Assembly (NCBI GenBank): GCA_003152275.1
Contig: PLZU01000026.1
Coordinates: forward strand, 1-46,592
DNA from: Actinomycetota bacterium
Lineage (GTDB): Bacteria; Actinomycetota; Thermoleophilia; Gaiellales; Gaiellaceae
Length of the DNA: 46,592 nucleotides
Direction: 5' to 3'
Made by a program: the position numbers and the translations under genes. Of this stretch, positions 40,312 through 46,592 are shown piece after piece. The first letter of the stretch is position 1; each line of letters opens with the position of its first letter. Below the pieces are notes generated by a model. That model was not told where the DNA came from and did no database searches. It was given only the letters and a program-made list of their open reading frames with translations.

Positions 40312-40787
40312 CCCGGAGCCGGGCGCCGCGCGGCTGAGGCGACCGGCGATACGTAGTCGCCCACCGGTGACTGCAGCCCAACGGCGAAGCGGTTCCAGCC
40401 GTTGATCGCGATGATGGCGAGCGTCAAAGCGACGATCTCCTCACTGTCGAACGAGCGTGCAACAGGCTCATAAGCGTCGTCTGGGGCGCCGGTTTGCGGG
40501 AGCGACGTCAACGTTTCACACCAGCCGAGCGCTGCGCGCTCGCGATCGGTGTAGAACGCCGTTTCGCGCCACGCTGACAAAACAAGAAGCCGCTGCTGAT
40601 TTTCGCCGCGCGCCAGCGCGTCCTTCGAATGCATGTCAAGGCAGTATGCGCACCCGTTGATCTGAGAGGCTCGCATCCTGACAAGCTCGAGGAGCTCCGG
40701 CTCCAGGCTGCTGTCGTTAACCACTTGCTCGAGACCAGCCATTGCCTTCACTGCCATTGGGAACACGTTCCGGTAGTCGACCCTCAC
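40308..40787 (-). CDS. AhpD-like / carboxymuconolactone decarboxylase-family protein
   Basis: 159 residues, all-helical CMD fold. Redox motif CAYCLDMHSKDA: Cys46 and Cys49 with His53, as in AhpD-type alkylhydroperoxidases, preceded by LELVRMRASQING. GTG 40787 has AGGAGAAG upstream. Peroxide or organic hydroperoxide reduction is likely, fitting with DNA repair by AlkA from the same operon. Peroxide-type stress could be what links them; the donor is unknown. Confidence 0.87.
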   Translation of the reverse strand: MRVDYRNVFPMAVKAMAGLEQVVNDSSLEPELLELVRMRASQINGCAYCLDMHSKDALARGENQQRLLVLSAWRETAFYTDRERAALGWCETLTSLPQTGAPDDAYEPVARSFDSEEIVALTLAIIAINGWNRFAVGLQSPVGDYVSPVASAARRPAPG

Positions 40788-41091
40788 CCGGCTTCTCCTT
40801 CGTATCCGCTCACATCTCGCCGACCCGCAACCTCCGGACGGCCTGAGGCCGCACTTCCTCTCTCCCCACCCACCTTACGCTCGCCACCGATGAGTGATCC
40901 AGCCACGATGTAGCCAGTTGATGGCGATGCCACGTGTATTCCCTCGCACCGTCGAGATCCTCGGTTCAGAGCCTGACTGGAACGCGGACCGTGCCGAGGG
41001 TGCGTTGGTACCGCAATTGGGGTGTCGACCGGATGGTCTGCGCGGGCATCTCGTGCGATCGTGTGAGTCGAGTTCGAACCATGGAGGTGCG
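40788..41091. other. Divergent intergenic region, ahpD-like and usp
   Basis: About 300 bp holding the promoters of two divergent units. An open frame on the plus strand from 40894 continues into usp, but its residues before 41092 are unlike the USP family, so I treat it as non-coding. No clear operator or RNA seen. Confidence 0.5.
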
Positions 41092-41541
41092 GTGGCAGGA
41101 ACGATCGTGTGTGGCGTTGCCGACTCGACCGCGGGGCGAGACGTGATTCAGTTCGCCCTTGCGTTGAGCCGGAGGCTCCATCAGCGACTCGTTCTCGTGT
41201 CCACTCGGGACGAGGTCGGTCCCCTCGCGGGGATCCTCTCGTTCTCCACCCGACAGCACCATGTCGGGAGCGATCTACTACGGGAACTGTGCCAGGAGTT
41301 CGGGCTGGACGAGAAGGTCGAGTTGCGGGAAGCCGTTGGCGAACCTGCTCATGCTCTGGCGCAGATCGCGGCGGAGGAGGGAGCGGATCTGATCGTGCTC
41401 TGGTCCCGTCGCGTCGGCCTCCGACAACATAGCGTCGAGTGCCGGCTGGCCCTGGAGCTCGAACCGATCACCGCGATTCCCGTCGTGATCGCTCCCCCGC
41501 AGACGCGCCGGCGCAGCGGACGACGTCTAGCAGTGGTCTAG
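41092..41541 (+). CDS. Universal stress protein, single domain
   Basis: 149 residues from GTG 41092, with GGAGG upstream. UspA fold: first strand TIVCGVADSTAGRDVIQFA, LVLVSTRDE, a middle helix ending in GEPAHALAQIAAEEGADLIVLW, and the last strand IPVVIAPP. The ATP-binding GX2GX9G(S/T) loop is degenerate (WSRRVGLRQHS), so it may not bind ATP as UspFG-type proteins do. It precedes the sensor kinase by 36 bp and may share its transcript. Confidence 0.82.
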   Translation: MAGTIVCGVADSTAGRDVIQFALALSRRLHQRLVLVSTRDEVGPLAGILSFSTRQHHVGSDLLRELCQEFGLDEKVELREAVGEPAHALAQIAAEEGADLIVLWSRRVGLRQHSVECRLALELEPITAIPVVIAPPQTRRRSGRRLAVV

Positions 41542-41577
41542 GCTGCGCAACGAAATCGCGCTGACCGAGGAGGTCAA

Positions 41578-42555
41578 GTGCTCTCGAAGCTGCCGCTTCT
41601 CTGGCGGACGTTCGCAGTCAATGCAGCGCTGTTCATCGTCGCGACGCTGCTCCTCGCGTTCACGCGAGTCACGATCCGTGCCCACATCACGCTGGAAGAA
41701 GGAATCATCCTCGCCGTCGGACTGACGGTGATGCTCACGGCGAACCTGCTCTTGCTTCGCCCGACGTTCGCCCCGCTCGAGCAGTTGGCTCATCGGATGC
41801 AGAACGTCGATCTTCTCCGACCTGGCCAGCGGCTCCCGGTTACAGGGGGCGGTGAGGTGTCTGGGCTTGTTGTGGCCTTCAACGAGATGCTCGACCGTCT
41901 CGAAGCGGAGCGGCTCGAGAGCGGACGAAGAGCGCTACAGGCACAAGAGGCCGAGCGGCTGAGAATCTCTCGCGGCCTTCACGACGAGGTCGGCCAGGTG
42001 CTGACTGGGGTGCTGCTGCAATTCGATTCTGTCCTCGGCGATGTTCCACCGGATCGCCAGAAAGAGCTGGAGGTGACCCGGCACACGATACGTCGAGCGC
42101 TCGAGGAGGTACGGCGGATCGCCCAGGAGCTAAGGCCCGCACAGCTCGAGCATCTGGGGCTCGTCAGCGCTCTGACCGAGCTCTCAACCCGCTTCGCGCG
42201 TCAGAGTGGCCTCCAACTCGATCAGTACTTCGCCCCGGACCTCCCTCGCCTTTCTCCGGAAGGGGAGATCACGATCTATCGGGTCGCGCAGGAGGGCCTC
42301 ACGAATGTTGCCCGACATGCTCAGGCGACACGAGTCGGCCTTTCACTCGAGGGCGGCGCGGCAAGTGTCGTGTTGAGGGTCACCGACGACGGGTGCGGCT
42401 TCACCGAAGGCTCGACGCGCCACGATGGGGGTGGACTCCGGGGAATGCGCGAACGCGCCGTGCTCGTGGGAGGCGTGCTGGCGATCAAGGCTGGGACTCA
42501 TAGCGGATCGGAGATAAGGCTCGAGGTGCCAGCCGAGCCTGATCTTCGTGGCTAG
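41578..42555 (+). CDS. NarL-type sensor histidine kinase (HisKA_3), orphan
   Basis: 325 residues. Two membrane helices (about 10-28 and 43-60) with a very short outer loop, a HAMP segment (LRPTFAPLEQLAHRMQ), a coiled coil, HisKA_3 with His135 in RISRGLHDEVGQVL, and the ATPase domain EGLTNVARHAQA, DDGCGF, GGGLRGMRERAVLVGG. GTG 41578 has GAGGAGG upstream. The usual LuxR-type response regulator does not follow in the window, so its partner is elsewhere. Signals are probably intramembrane, as with LiaS-type kinases. Confidence 0.9.
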   Translation: MLSKLPLLWRTFAVNAALFIVATLLLAFTRVTIRAHITLEEGIILAVGLTVMLTANLLLLRPTFAPLEQLAHRMQNVDLLRPGQRLPVTGGGEVSGLVVAFNEMLDRLEAERLESGRRALQAQEAERLRISRGLHDEVGQVLTGVLLQFDSVLGDVPPDRQKELEVTRHTIRRALEEVRRIAQELRPAQLEHLGLVSALTELSTRFARQSGLQLDQYFAPDLPRLSPEGEITIYRVAQEGLTNVARHAQATRVGLSLEGGAASVVLRVTDDGCGFTEGSTRHDGGGLRGMRERAVLVGGVLAIKAGTHSGSEIRLEVPAEPDLRG

Positions 42556-42739
42556 CCGCGAACTCGGTGATATCCCCGGGGGATGGATCGTCGTCCGTGG
42601 GATGGACGCTGGGGAGCCCTAATAGCTGAAGCTATCGGGTCCGGGGTCGCAGGTGTTTGCGGCCGGGCGCACTTTGGCCAGGCGCCCGCCACAGCGCTCG
42701 CCGTCCCGTTCGCCGGGTAAGCGCGGCTAAGCTCTCCCC
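42556..42739. promoter_or_regulatory. Upstream region of the small Cys-rich gene
   Basis: 184 bp with no gene. TAAGCT (42727-42732) ends 7 nt before GTG 42740, suiting a leaderless transcript, and a small palindrome ATAGCT-GA-AGCTAT occurs near 42623. Weak evidence. Confidence 0.35.
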
Positions 42740-42919
42740 GTGAAAGAGATCTGGACCGGCCGAGTGTCTCAGGCTGCCGTGAAGTACGGCGAAGTCGCCC
42801 AGACCACCACCGTTTGCTGTAACGCCTGCCGAACCTGCGTCACGACGAACCTTCTCGGCGTCGCCGTCGGCGTGATCCGAACGCTAGGTAATCGTTTCAG
42901 GCGTTCCGCCAGAGATTAA
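42740..42919 (+). CDS. 59-residue Cys/Thr-rich small protein
   Basis: GTG 42740 to TAA 42919. N-terminal 21 residues (MKEIWTGRVSQAAVKYG) leader-like, then the core TTTVCCNACRTCVTTN with four cysteines and five threonines, then a hydrophobic LLGVAVGVI stretch and a basic tail (RFRRSARD). CCxxCxxC could bind a metal or Fe-S cluster; a Cys/Thr core also recalls ribosomally made modified peptides, but no maturase is visible apart from the convergent YbdK-type ligase. It was below the size cutoff of normal calling. No family is claimed. Confidence 0.55.
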   Translation: MKEIWTGRVSQAAVKYGEVAQTTTVCCNACRTCVTTNLLGVAVGVIRTLGNRFRRSARD

Positions 42920-42933
42920 CCGTTCTAGTCGTC

Positions 42934-44226
42934 TCAGTCTCCGCGGGTGAGTACGGTGGAGTCGAGCATCGCGCTCGAGACGGCGCGCCGGACGGACGCG
43001 CCTTGCTGGTCTCGTTGGCCTACTGCGACTGGCGTGACAGTTTCGTGCGCGAGTGCGGTCACGAGTGATTGCGGCCCGTCCTCGTCGTACAGTTCACGCT
43101 GACGAGCCGCCCCACCGCCGTCCATCACGAGCCTTCTTACGCCGGCTAGTTCGCGCTCGCATCCGATCGAGCGAGCCGTCTCGAACAACTCCTCGACCAA
43201 CGCCACCAGCCTGTCGCCCGTAAACAGTCGTTCGCCGGTCTCGAGATCGATCAACCAGCCGCCGACGCCGTCCCGTGTCGCCAGCCACATGTTCTCGACA
43301 ATTCGTTCGTCCCGGGCGACAGGGAGGTCTTCGCCTGCGTCGTAGCGGGTGGCCAAGGCAACGACGACGCTCTGGATCAGGGCCGCCAGGGTCGCAGCGT
43401 CCTCAACGCGTGTCTGGACATCGGGAGCGCGCACCTCGATCGTGCCGTGGCGTGTGTTGAGCCGCAGATCCCACCAGTGCTGGCTCTCGTCCGGGAAGGC
43501 ACCGCCGTCGCGCGCCCAGAGCGTGAACTGCGCGAGGTCGCGCCAAGACGAGAACGCCGGCGGTACGCCAACACGCGGCCAGCACCCGTTCAGCTTCGGT
43601 CGCGCCGTAGCGAGCCCTGAGTCCTCTCCTCTGTAGAACGGCGCGTTCGCCGCAAGTGCCACGAACTCCGGAAGGTAGTTTCGCAGTGAGTTGTAGACGG
43701 CGAGCGTCCTGTCTGCCCCGCCAACAGCGACGTGCACGTGGAAGCCGCACGTGAGCGTATGTGTGGCTGCCCAAGGGTGTGCAAACGCAAGCTCCTGGTA
43801 GCGGCGTCCGGTCGCTAGTGGCCCGGGCTCAACCGCGAGAGGGTGCGTTCCCGCCGCCAGAAGCCACGCCGAATCGCCGAGGCGGCCCGCTAGAAGGCCC
43901 CTCACCGACGCGAGTTCGCGCAGCAGGTCTGGCACAGATACGCAAATCGGGCTAATCGTTTCGATCTGGGATGCCCGAAGCTCACCGGTCAGACGGGTGT
44001 CTCCCTCGGCGATAGCAAGCACACGCTCCGCCCCAGGAAGCAGGGCCAAAGTCTCCGGGTCGATCAGCATGAACTCCTCTTCTGCGCTAACCGTGAACGG
44101 AGCGATCGAGTCGAAGCGGCTCCGCAGGTGCTCCTCATGCGCATCAAGGCCCGAAAGGGCGGCTCCGTCACACTGTCCCGGCTCAGATGCCCTCCTCGTC
44201 TTACGGCCAAAGATCATGCTGCGCAC
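42934..44226 (-). CDS. YbdK-type carboxylate-amine ligase (GCS2 family)
   Basis: 430 residues. Glutamate-cysteine ligase family 2 fold: SAEEEFMLIDPE at the start of the domain (metal-binding acidic residues), ASQIETISP, GTHPLAVE, CGFHVHVAV (active-site His), RHGTIEVRAPDVQT and the arginine-rich REL end. The family includes YbdK with weak glutamyl-cysteine ligase activity and EgtA-like enzymes. GTG 44226 has a strong AGGAGG 8 nt upstream. Substrate unknown; it lies convergent to the small Cys-rich gene 15 bp away. Confidence 0.9.
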   Translation of the reverse strand: MRSMIFGRKTRRASEPGQCDGAALSGLDAHEEHLRSRFDSIAPFTVSAEEEFMLIDPETLALLPGAERVLAIAEGDTRLTGELRASQIETISPICVSVPDLLRELASVRGLLAGRLGDSAWLLAAGTHPLAVEPGPLATGRRYQELAFAHPWAATHTLTCGFHVHVAVGGADRTLAVYNSLRNYLPEFVALAANAPFYRGEDSGLATARPKLNGCWPRVGVPPAFSSWRDLAQFTLWARDGGAFPDESQHWWDLRLNTRHGTIEVRAPDVQTRVEDAATLAALIQSVVVALATRYDAGEDLPVARDERIVENMWLATRDGVGGWLIDLETGERLFTGDRLVALVEELFETARSIGCERELAGVRRLVMDGGGAARQRELYDEDGPQSLVTALAHETVTPVAVGQRDQQGASVRRAVSSAMLDSTVLTRGD

Positions 44227-44555
44227 TTTTTTCGCCTCCTACGCCGGTCGAATGGTCATCCTTAGCCTCGCGAAGGGCTTGTGCGAGGGCTATGGGGGAA
44301 TGACCGCATCGCCCAGCCGGCGCGCCTCCATCCGCTCATTTGCCTTCCGGCGATTGACTCTGGGTCGGGGAGCGGCAGCGCGCAGCCTGTGTTATCTTTT
44401 TACTTATTCATACGGTTCAAAACGATCATTTTCGTCGCCTTCGTAACGCACGGGCGAACAGTCTCGCCTTCGCCAGCCCTTCACGTCGAATACCCGGGCA
44501 CGAGTTCACCAGATGTGCCGCCGGGTTCGTATTCGTCGCCCTGATCGTCGCAGCC
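44227..44555. promoter_or_regulatory. Divergent gap with an AT-rich patch
   Basis: 329 bp between the YbdK-type gene and the membrane protein. A 50-bp AT-rich patch (44390-44430), unusual for this genome, carries a minus-strand TTGAAC (44420-44415) and AGATAA (44397-44392) 17 nt apart, a usable promoter for the ligase gene. No gene supported here. Confidence 0.4.
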
Positions 44556-44963
44556 GTGCACGCCACGACCCCGATCACGCGCGGGTGGTGGCTCGTGGCG
44601 TACCTCATTCTCGTCGGCGGCCTCTCCCAGATCCTTCTCGGACCCGGTCTGATCGCGATCGCCGACCGTACCGGAGCTCGTAGTCCGAGCCAGAGGGCGA
44701 TGCGCGCGCAGCTGGTTCTCTGGAACCTCGGCGCGGTGACCGTCGCCGTCGCCGATCTCGCCTCGATACCGGCCGGTGTTCTTGCTGGAAGCCTGCTGCT
44801 CCTAGTGGCGCTGGGAGCCTTCGCTCTTTCGCTTCGCCGCGCGGAGATCACTGCGCAGGAGCCAATGCCAGCATGGATCTGCGGCTACCAGTTACTGATC
44901 GTCTTCCTCGTCAGCTCCACGATCATCGGCGCGGCGCTCGCCGGAGCACTCCCTGGGCAGTAG
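44556..44963 (+). CDS. Four-helix integral membrane protein of unknown function
   Basis: 135 residues from GTG 44556. Hydrophobic segments: WLVAYLILVGGLSQILLG, LVLWNLGAVTVAVADL, GVLAGSLLLLVALGAFAL and LLIVFLVSSTIIGAALAGAL. Upstream the frame stays open and hydrophobic (FVFVALIVAAV) without a start codon, so the true start might be different. No family recognised and no partner obvious. Confidence 0.65.
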   Translation: MHATTPITRGWWLVAYLILVGGLSQILLGPGLIAIADRTGARSPSQRAMRAQLVLWNLGAVTVAVADLASIPAGVLAGSLLLLVALGAFALSLRRAEITAQEPMPAWICGYQLLIVFLVSSTIIGAALAGALPGQ

Positions 44964-45093
44964 CTGTATCCGTTCGTGGAGTCGGCGGACGCGACTCAAC
45001 CAAGAAACCAACCTTCTGCCCTCTGCAGCAACCCGCGCCAACCCGGCAAAGCGCGGCTCACGCGCTCAGGCGTTCACGTGCCGCGATCGGGTT

Positions 45094-45412
45094 TCAGGGG
45101 TCTAGCTCAACGATTACGACGTCGTCCTCGATCATGACCTCGAACGTACTCACCGCGAGCACGGCTGGCAGACTCAAATGCGCGGCCGCTGCGGATGTCA
45201 AATCGGGCGCCGTGGCGCGGGCAGACCGCGACGCCGTCTTCTGCGTCGAACTCACCGTCGGCTAGCGGCCCGCCATCGTGCGAGCAGCGATCCTCGATCG
45301 CGTTGAGGTCGCCGCCAAGGTTGTAGACCCCGATTGCAAGCGTGCTGTCGCTGACGATCCGAACGCTCCTCAGCGGAAGTTCGTCCAAAGCACAGACCGC
45401 CAGGCGGCGCAT
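45094..45412 (-). CDS. Rieske-type [2Fe-2S] ferredoxin, frameshifted
   Basis: Cluster motifs are intact: CSH (Cys43, His45) and CPRHG (Cys64, His67). As written, the frame ends at 45107 with 101 residues and an odd Arg-rich tail after RSGRA. Removing one T from the TTT at 45178-45176 restores LSLPAVLAVSTFEVMIEDD and a normal ending at TGA 45094 (105 residues). So there is a one-base frameshift, real or an assembly error. The ATG 45412 overlaps the 7Fe ferredoxin stop (TGATG), so both are one operon. Confidence 0.82.
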
Positions 45413-45720
45413 CAGCGATTGCCCTCGGATGAAGCGAGATCGTGTTCGGCGCTGTAGGCCTCGACAAGCGCGTCGACCTTCTCCACACCATCGGTGAACG
45501 CCGCATTAATCGCTGTGAACTCCTGCCACTTCTCGGGCAACGCGTCCTCCGGGAAGATCGCTTCCACCGGGCACTCCGGCTCACATGCGCCACAGTCGAT
45601 GCACTCCTCCGGGTCGATGACATACATCCGGCCGACCTCATGGATGCAGTCAACTGGGCACACATCCACGCACGACCGATCCTTGATATCGATGCACGGC
45701 TCGCCGATCACATAGGTCAC
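45412..45720 (-). CDS. fdxA: 7Fe ferredoxin (FdxA type)
   Basis: 102 residues. Cysteines at 9, 17, 21, 25, 40, 43, 46 and 50; CVDVCPVDC and [12 protein letters not shown] are the [3Fe-4S]/[4Fe-4S] motifs of mycobacterial FdxA. A 45-residue C-terminal tail follows, as in that family. GTG 45720 with GGAGGAGG upstream. Carries electrons for oxygenases or cytochrome P450, maybe with the Rieske protein downstream. Confidence 0.94.
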   Translation of the reverse strand: MTYVIGEPCIDIKDRSCVDVCPVDCIHEVGRMYVIDPEECIDCGACEPECPVEAIFPEDALPEKWQEFTAINAAFTDGVEKVDALVEAYSAEHDLASSEGNR

Positions 45721-45751
45721 GAGCGCACCTCCTCCATTGCCTTTTTACCTG

Positions 45752-45768
45752 TTATACACTGGTTATAA
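45752..45768. promoter_or_regulatory. AT-rich palindrome upstream of fdxA
   Basis: TTATA (45752-45756) and TATAA (45764-45768) mirror one another within the only strongly AT-rich promoter-like stretch here; GTTATA is also directly repeated 11 nt apart. On the minus strand the region offers TATAAC as -10 for fdxA. It may be the operator of the Fe-S-type regulator next door. Confidence 0.5.
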
Positions 45769-45784
45769 TATATGAAAAGAAGGA

Positions 45785-45802
45785 GGCCAGGAACGACTGG
45801 CC
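45785..45802 (-). terminator. Rho-independent terminator of the regulator gene
   Basis: On the minus strand GGCCAG-TCGTTC-CTGGCC forms a 6-bp stem, then a T-rich run TCCTTCTTTTC. It lies about 200 bp after the regulator's stop and just before the fdxA promoter. The 200 bp between (45803-46002) shows no gene. Confidence 0.6.
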
Positions 45803-46002
45803 ATGCCCTCGTGGCGCAGACCTCATACTGTTCGCGTTGCACGAGGAAGTTGGCTGTGTGCGAACAGCTGGCACGACCGGTAGCCCTGGGTCGCGGTCCG
45901 GCCTGATCGATCATCGCCAGCCGCAGCTTCTGCAACAGCAGCCAGGCGACGTCCACCCTGGCTGGCGAGTGGCGAGCACGAGCGGATCTGTCCTTCAAGC
46001 CC

Positions 46003-46592
46003 CTAGCGGGCACGTTCGCCGACGAGGCGGGCGACGCACAGGTCGGGCTGCACGAACGGCTCGAGCTTCGTCGCCCGCATCTTCGCGCCCAGTTCGGCGA
46101 GCGCGCCGCGCATCAGCCCGAGGTGGATCGGGCAGATAACGTCCTGGTGAGAGCGCGCGAGCTCGAGGAACGGGCACGGACGCATCAGTATCCGCCTCCC
46201 GCGGGCGCCTGAATCGAGCTGCGGTTGGAAGCCGACCTCGGCCAGCAACTCGACCAAGCGCGTGAGCGCCTCATCGTCAGAGAGCGAAGCAAACGGCGGT
46301 GGCGTCTCGACCAGGTAGTGGCCCCAGGCCTCGCCGATCTCCTCCAACTGCTCGCTCGTCCCCGGGCCGAGGCGCGCAACCAGCGCGGTCAGGATCTCAG
46401 CCAGCAGCCGATAGCGGCGGCCACCCTCCTCGTGCGCGGCGGCGCTGGCGCGATACGCGACTCGCGGGCGACCGCGCCCCTGCCGCGGCAGCGTCTCGCT
46501 CTCGACCAAGCCTGCGTCGACGAGCGCGGTCAGGTGCACGCGCACGGTGTTCACGTGCAGCCCAACGCGCTCAGCGATCTCCCGCGCGCCCA
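46003..46592 (-). CDS. Winged-helix regulator with Cys-rich C-terminal domain (SufR-like), 5' end beyond window
   Basis: The frame runs off the right edge: GAREIAERVGLHVNTVRVHL is the HTH, so the N-terminus is missing. The C-terminal domain has RPCPFLELARSH, VICPIHLGLMRG and PFVQPDLCVARL, a Cys/His set that resembles Fe-S or metal-sensing regulators of the SufR/DeoR-like class. GTG 46554 occurs in frame but lies inside the HTH. It likely controls the fdxA-Rieske operon downstream. Length visible 196 residues. Confidence 0.82.
   Translation of the reverse strand, partial: GAREIAERVGLHVNTVRVHLTALVDAGLVESETLPRQGRGRPRVAYRASAAAHEEGGRRYRLLAEILTALVARLGPGTSEQLEEIGEAWGHYLVETPPPFASLSDDEALTRLVELLAEVGFQPQLDSGARGRRILMRPCPFLELARSHQDVICPIHLGLMRGALAELGAKMRATKLEPFVQPDLCVARLVGERAR

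Noticed and set aside
42590..42740. Possible tRNA or riboswitch before the small Cys-rich gene
   Set aside because: The small stems do not assemble into a cloverleaf, and no known riboswitch core is recognisable.
44281..44544. 87-residue plus-strand frame
   Set aside because: No ribosome site, low-complexity composition, ends before the membrane gene and resembles no family.
45750..45771. GTTATA repeated 11 nt apart near fdxA as a fifth Pho box
   Set aside because: Only two units, different core (no ACC), and the palindromic reading is stronger; no phosphate gene nearby.
45717..46013. 98-residue minus-strand frame in the fdxA promoter region
   Set aside because: It crosses the terminator and palindrome and has no family features; promoter function explains the region better.

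Overview
The window is a GC-rich, densely packed bacterial chromosome segment with many GTG starts and many 1-4 bp stop/start overlaps. The gene content fits a high-GC actinobacterium: the GlgE/TreS glucan pathway, OpcA next to Zwf, PPK1 beside a split MutT1-like pair, caa3-type oxidase genes with CtaB, a mycobacterial-type 7Fe ferredoxin and HisN. I would guess Thermoleophilia, but that placement is inference. No rRNA, tRNA, CRISPR array, transposase or phage gene was recognised.

Layout. 1-3.9 kb: alpha-glucan metabolism (treS, cut by the window edge, and glgE, with malQ divergent). 3.9-19.4 kb: a phosphate, polyphosphate and arsenic island. It holds an aquaporin, a ParB-like protein, a CYTH-CHAD protein, Nudix plus SixA, ppx, ppk1, uppP, a small membrane protein, phoU, pstSCAB, arsR-aqpS-arsC and divergent phoR/phoB. 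Four places in this island carry tandem 11-nt direct repeats built on a (G/T)TNACC hexamer. They lie upstream of pstS, ppk1, phoB and the ParB-like gene, and look like the PhoB operators of a local Pho regulon. The ars operon has its own perfect ArsR-type palindrome next to the arsR start codon.

19.5-24.6 kb: a RimK-like ATP-grasp ligase, a small conserved-looking protein, then ctaC-ctaD-ctaB and a 38-residue membrane peptide. ctaB has an extra N-terminal four-helix domain. 24.6-31.2 kb: two large secreted proteins (the first behind a FliA/WhiG-like promoter), an amidase, a HisN-like phosphatase and an ECF sigma/anti-sigma pair. 31.2-37.1 kb: a tightly coupled tal-pgi-gnd-zwf-opcA operon feeding the oxidative pentose phosphate pathway.

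37-46.6 kb is looser and more accessory in character: DoxX, a DUF488 protein with no canonical start codon, a cupin, a coupled AhpD/45-residue peptide/AlkA operon, a universal stress protein, an orphan NarL-type kinase, a 59-residue Cys/Thr-rich peptide facing a YbdK-type ligase, a frameshifted Rieske ferredoxin behind a 7Fe ferredoxin, and a cysteine-bearing winged-helix regulator cut by the right edge.

How it works together: Pst imports phosphate (and, unavoidably, arsenate). PPK1 and PPX make and degrade polyphosphate, CHAD is a polyphosphate-binding fold, and UppP releases phosphate from lipid carrier. ArsC reduces arsenate and AqpS lets arsenite out. PhoR/PhoB and PhoU set expression through the 11-nt repeat arrays.
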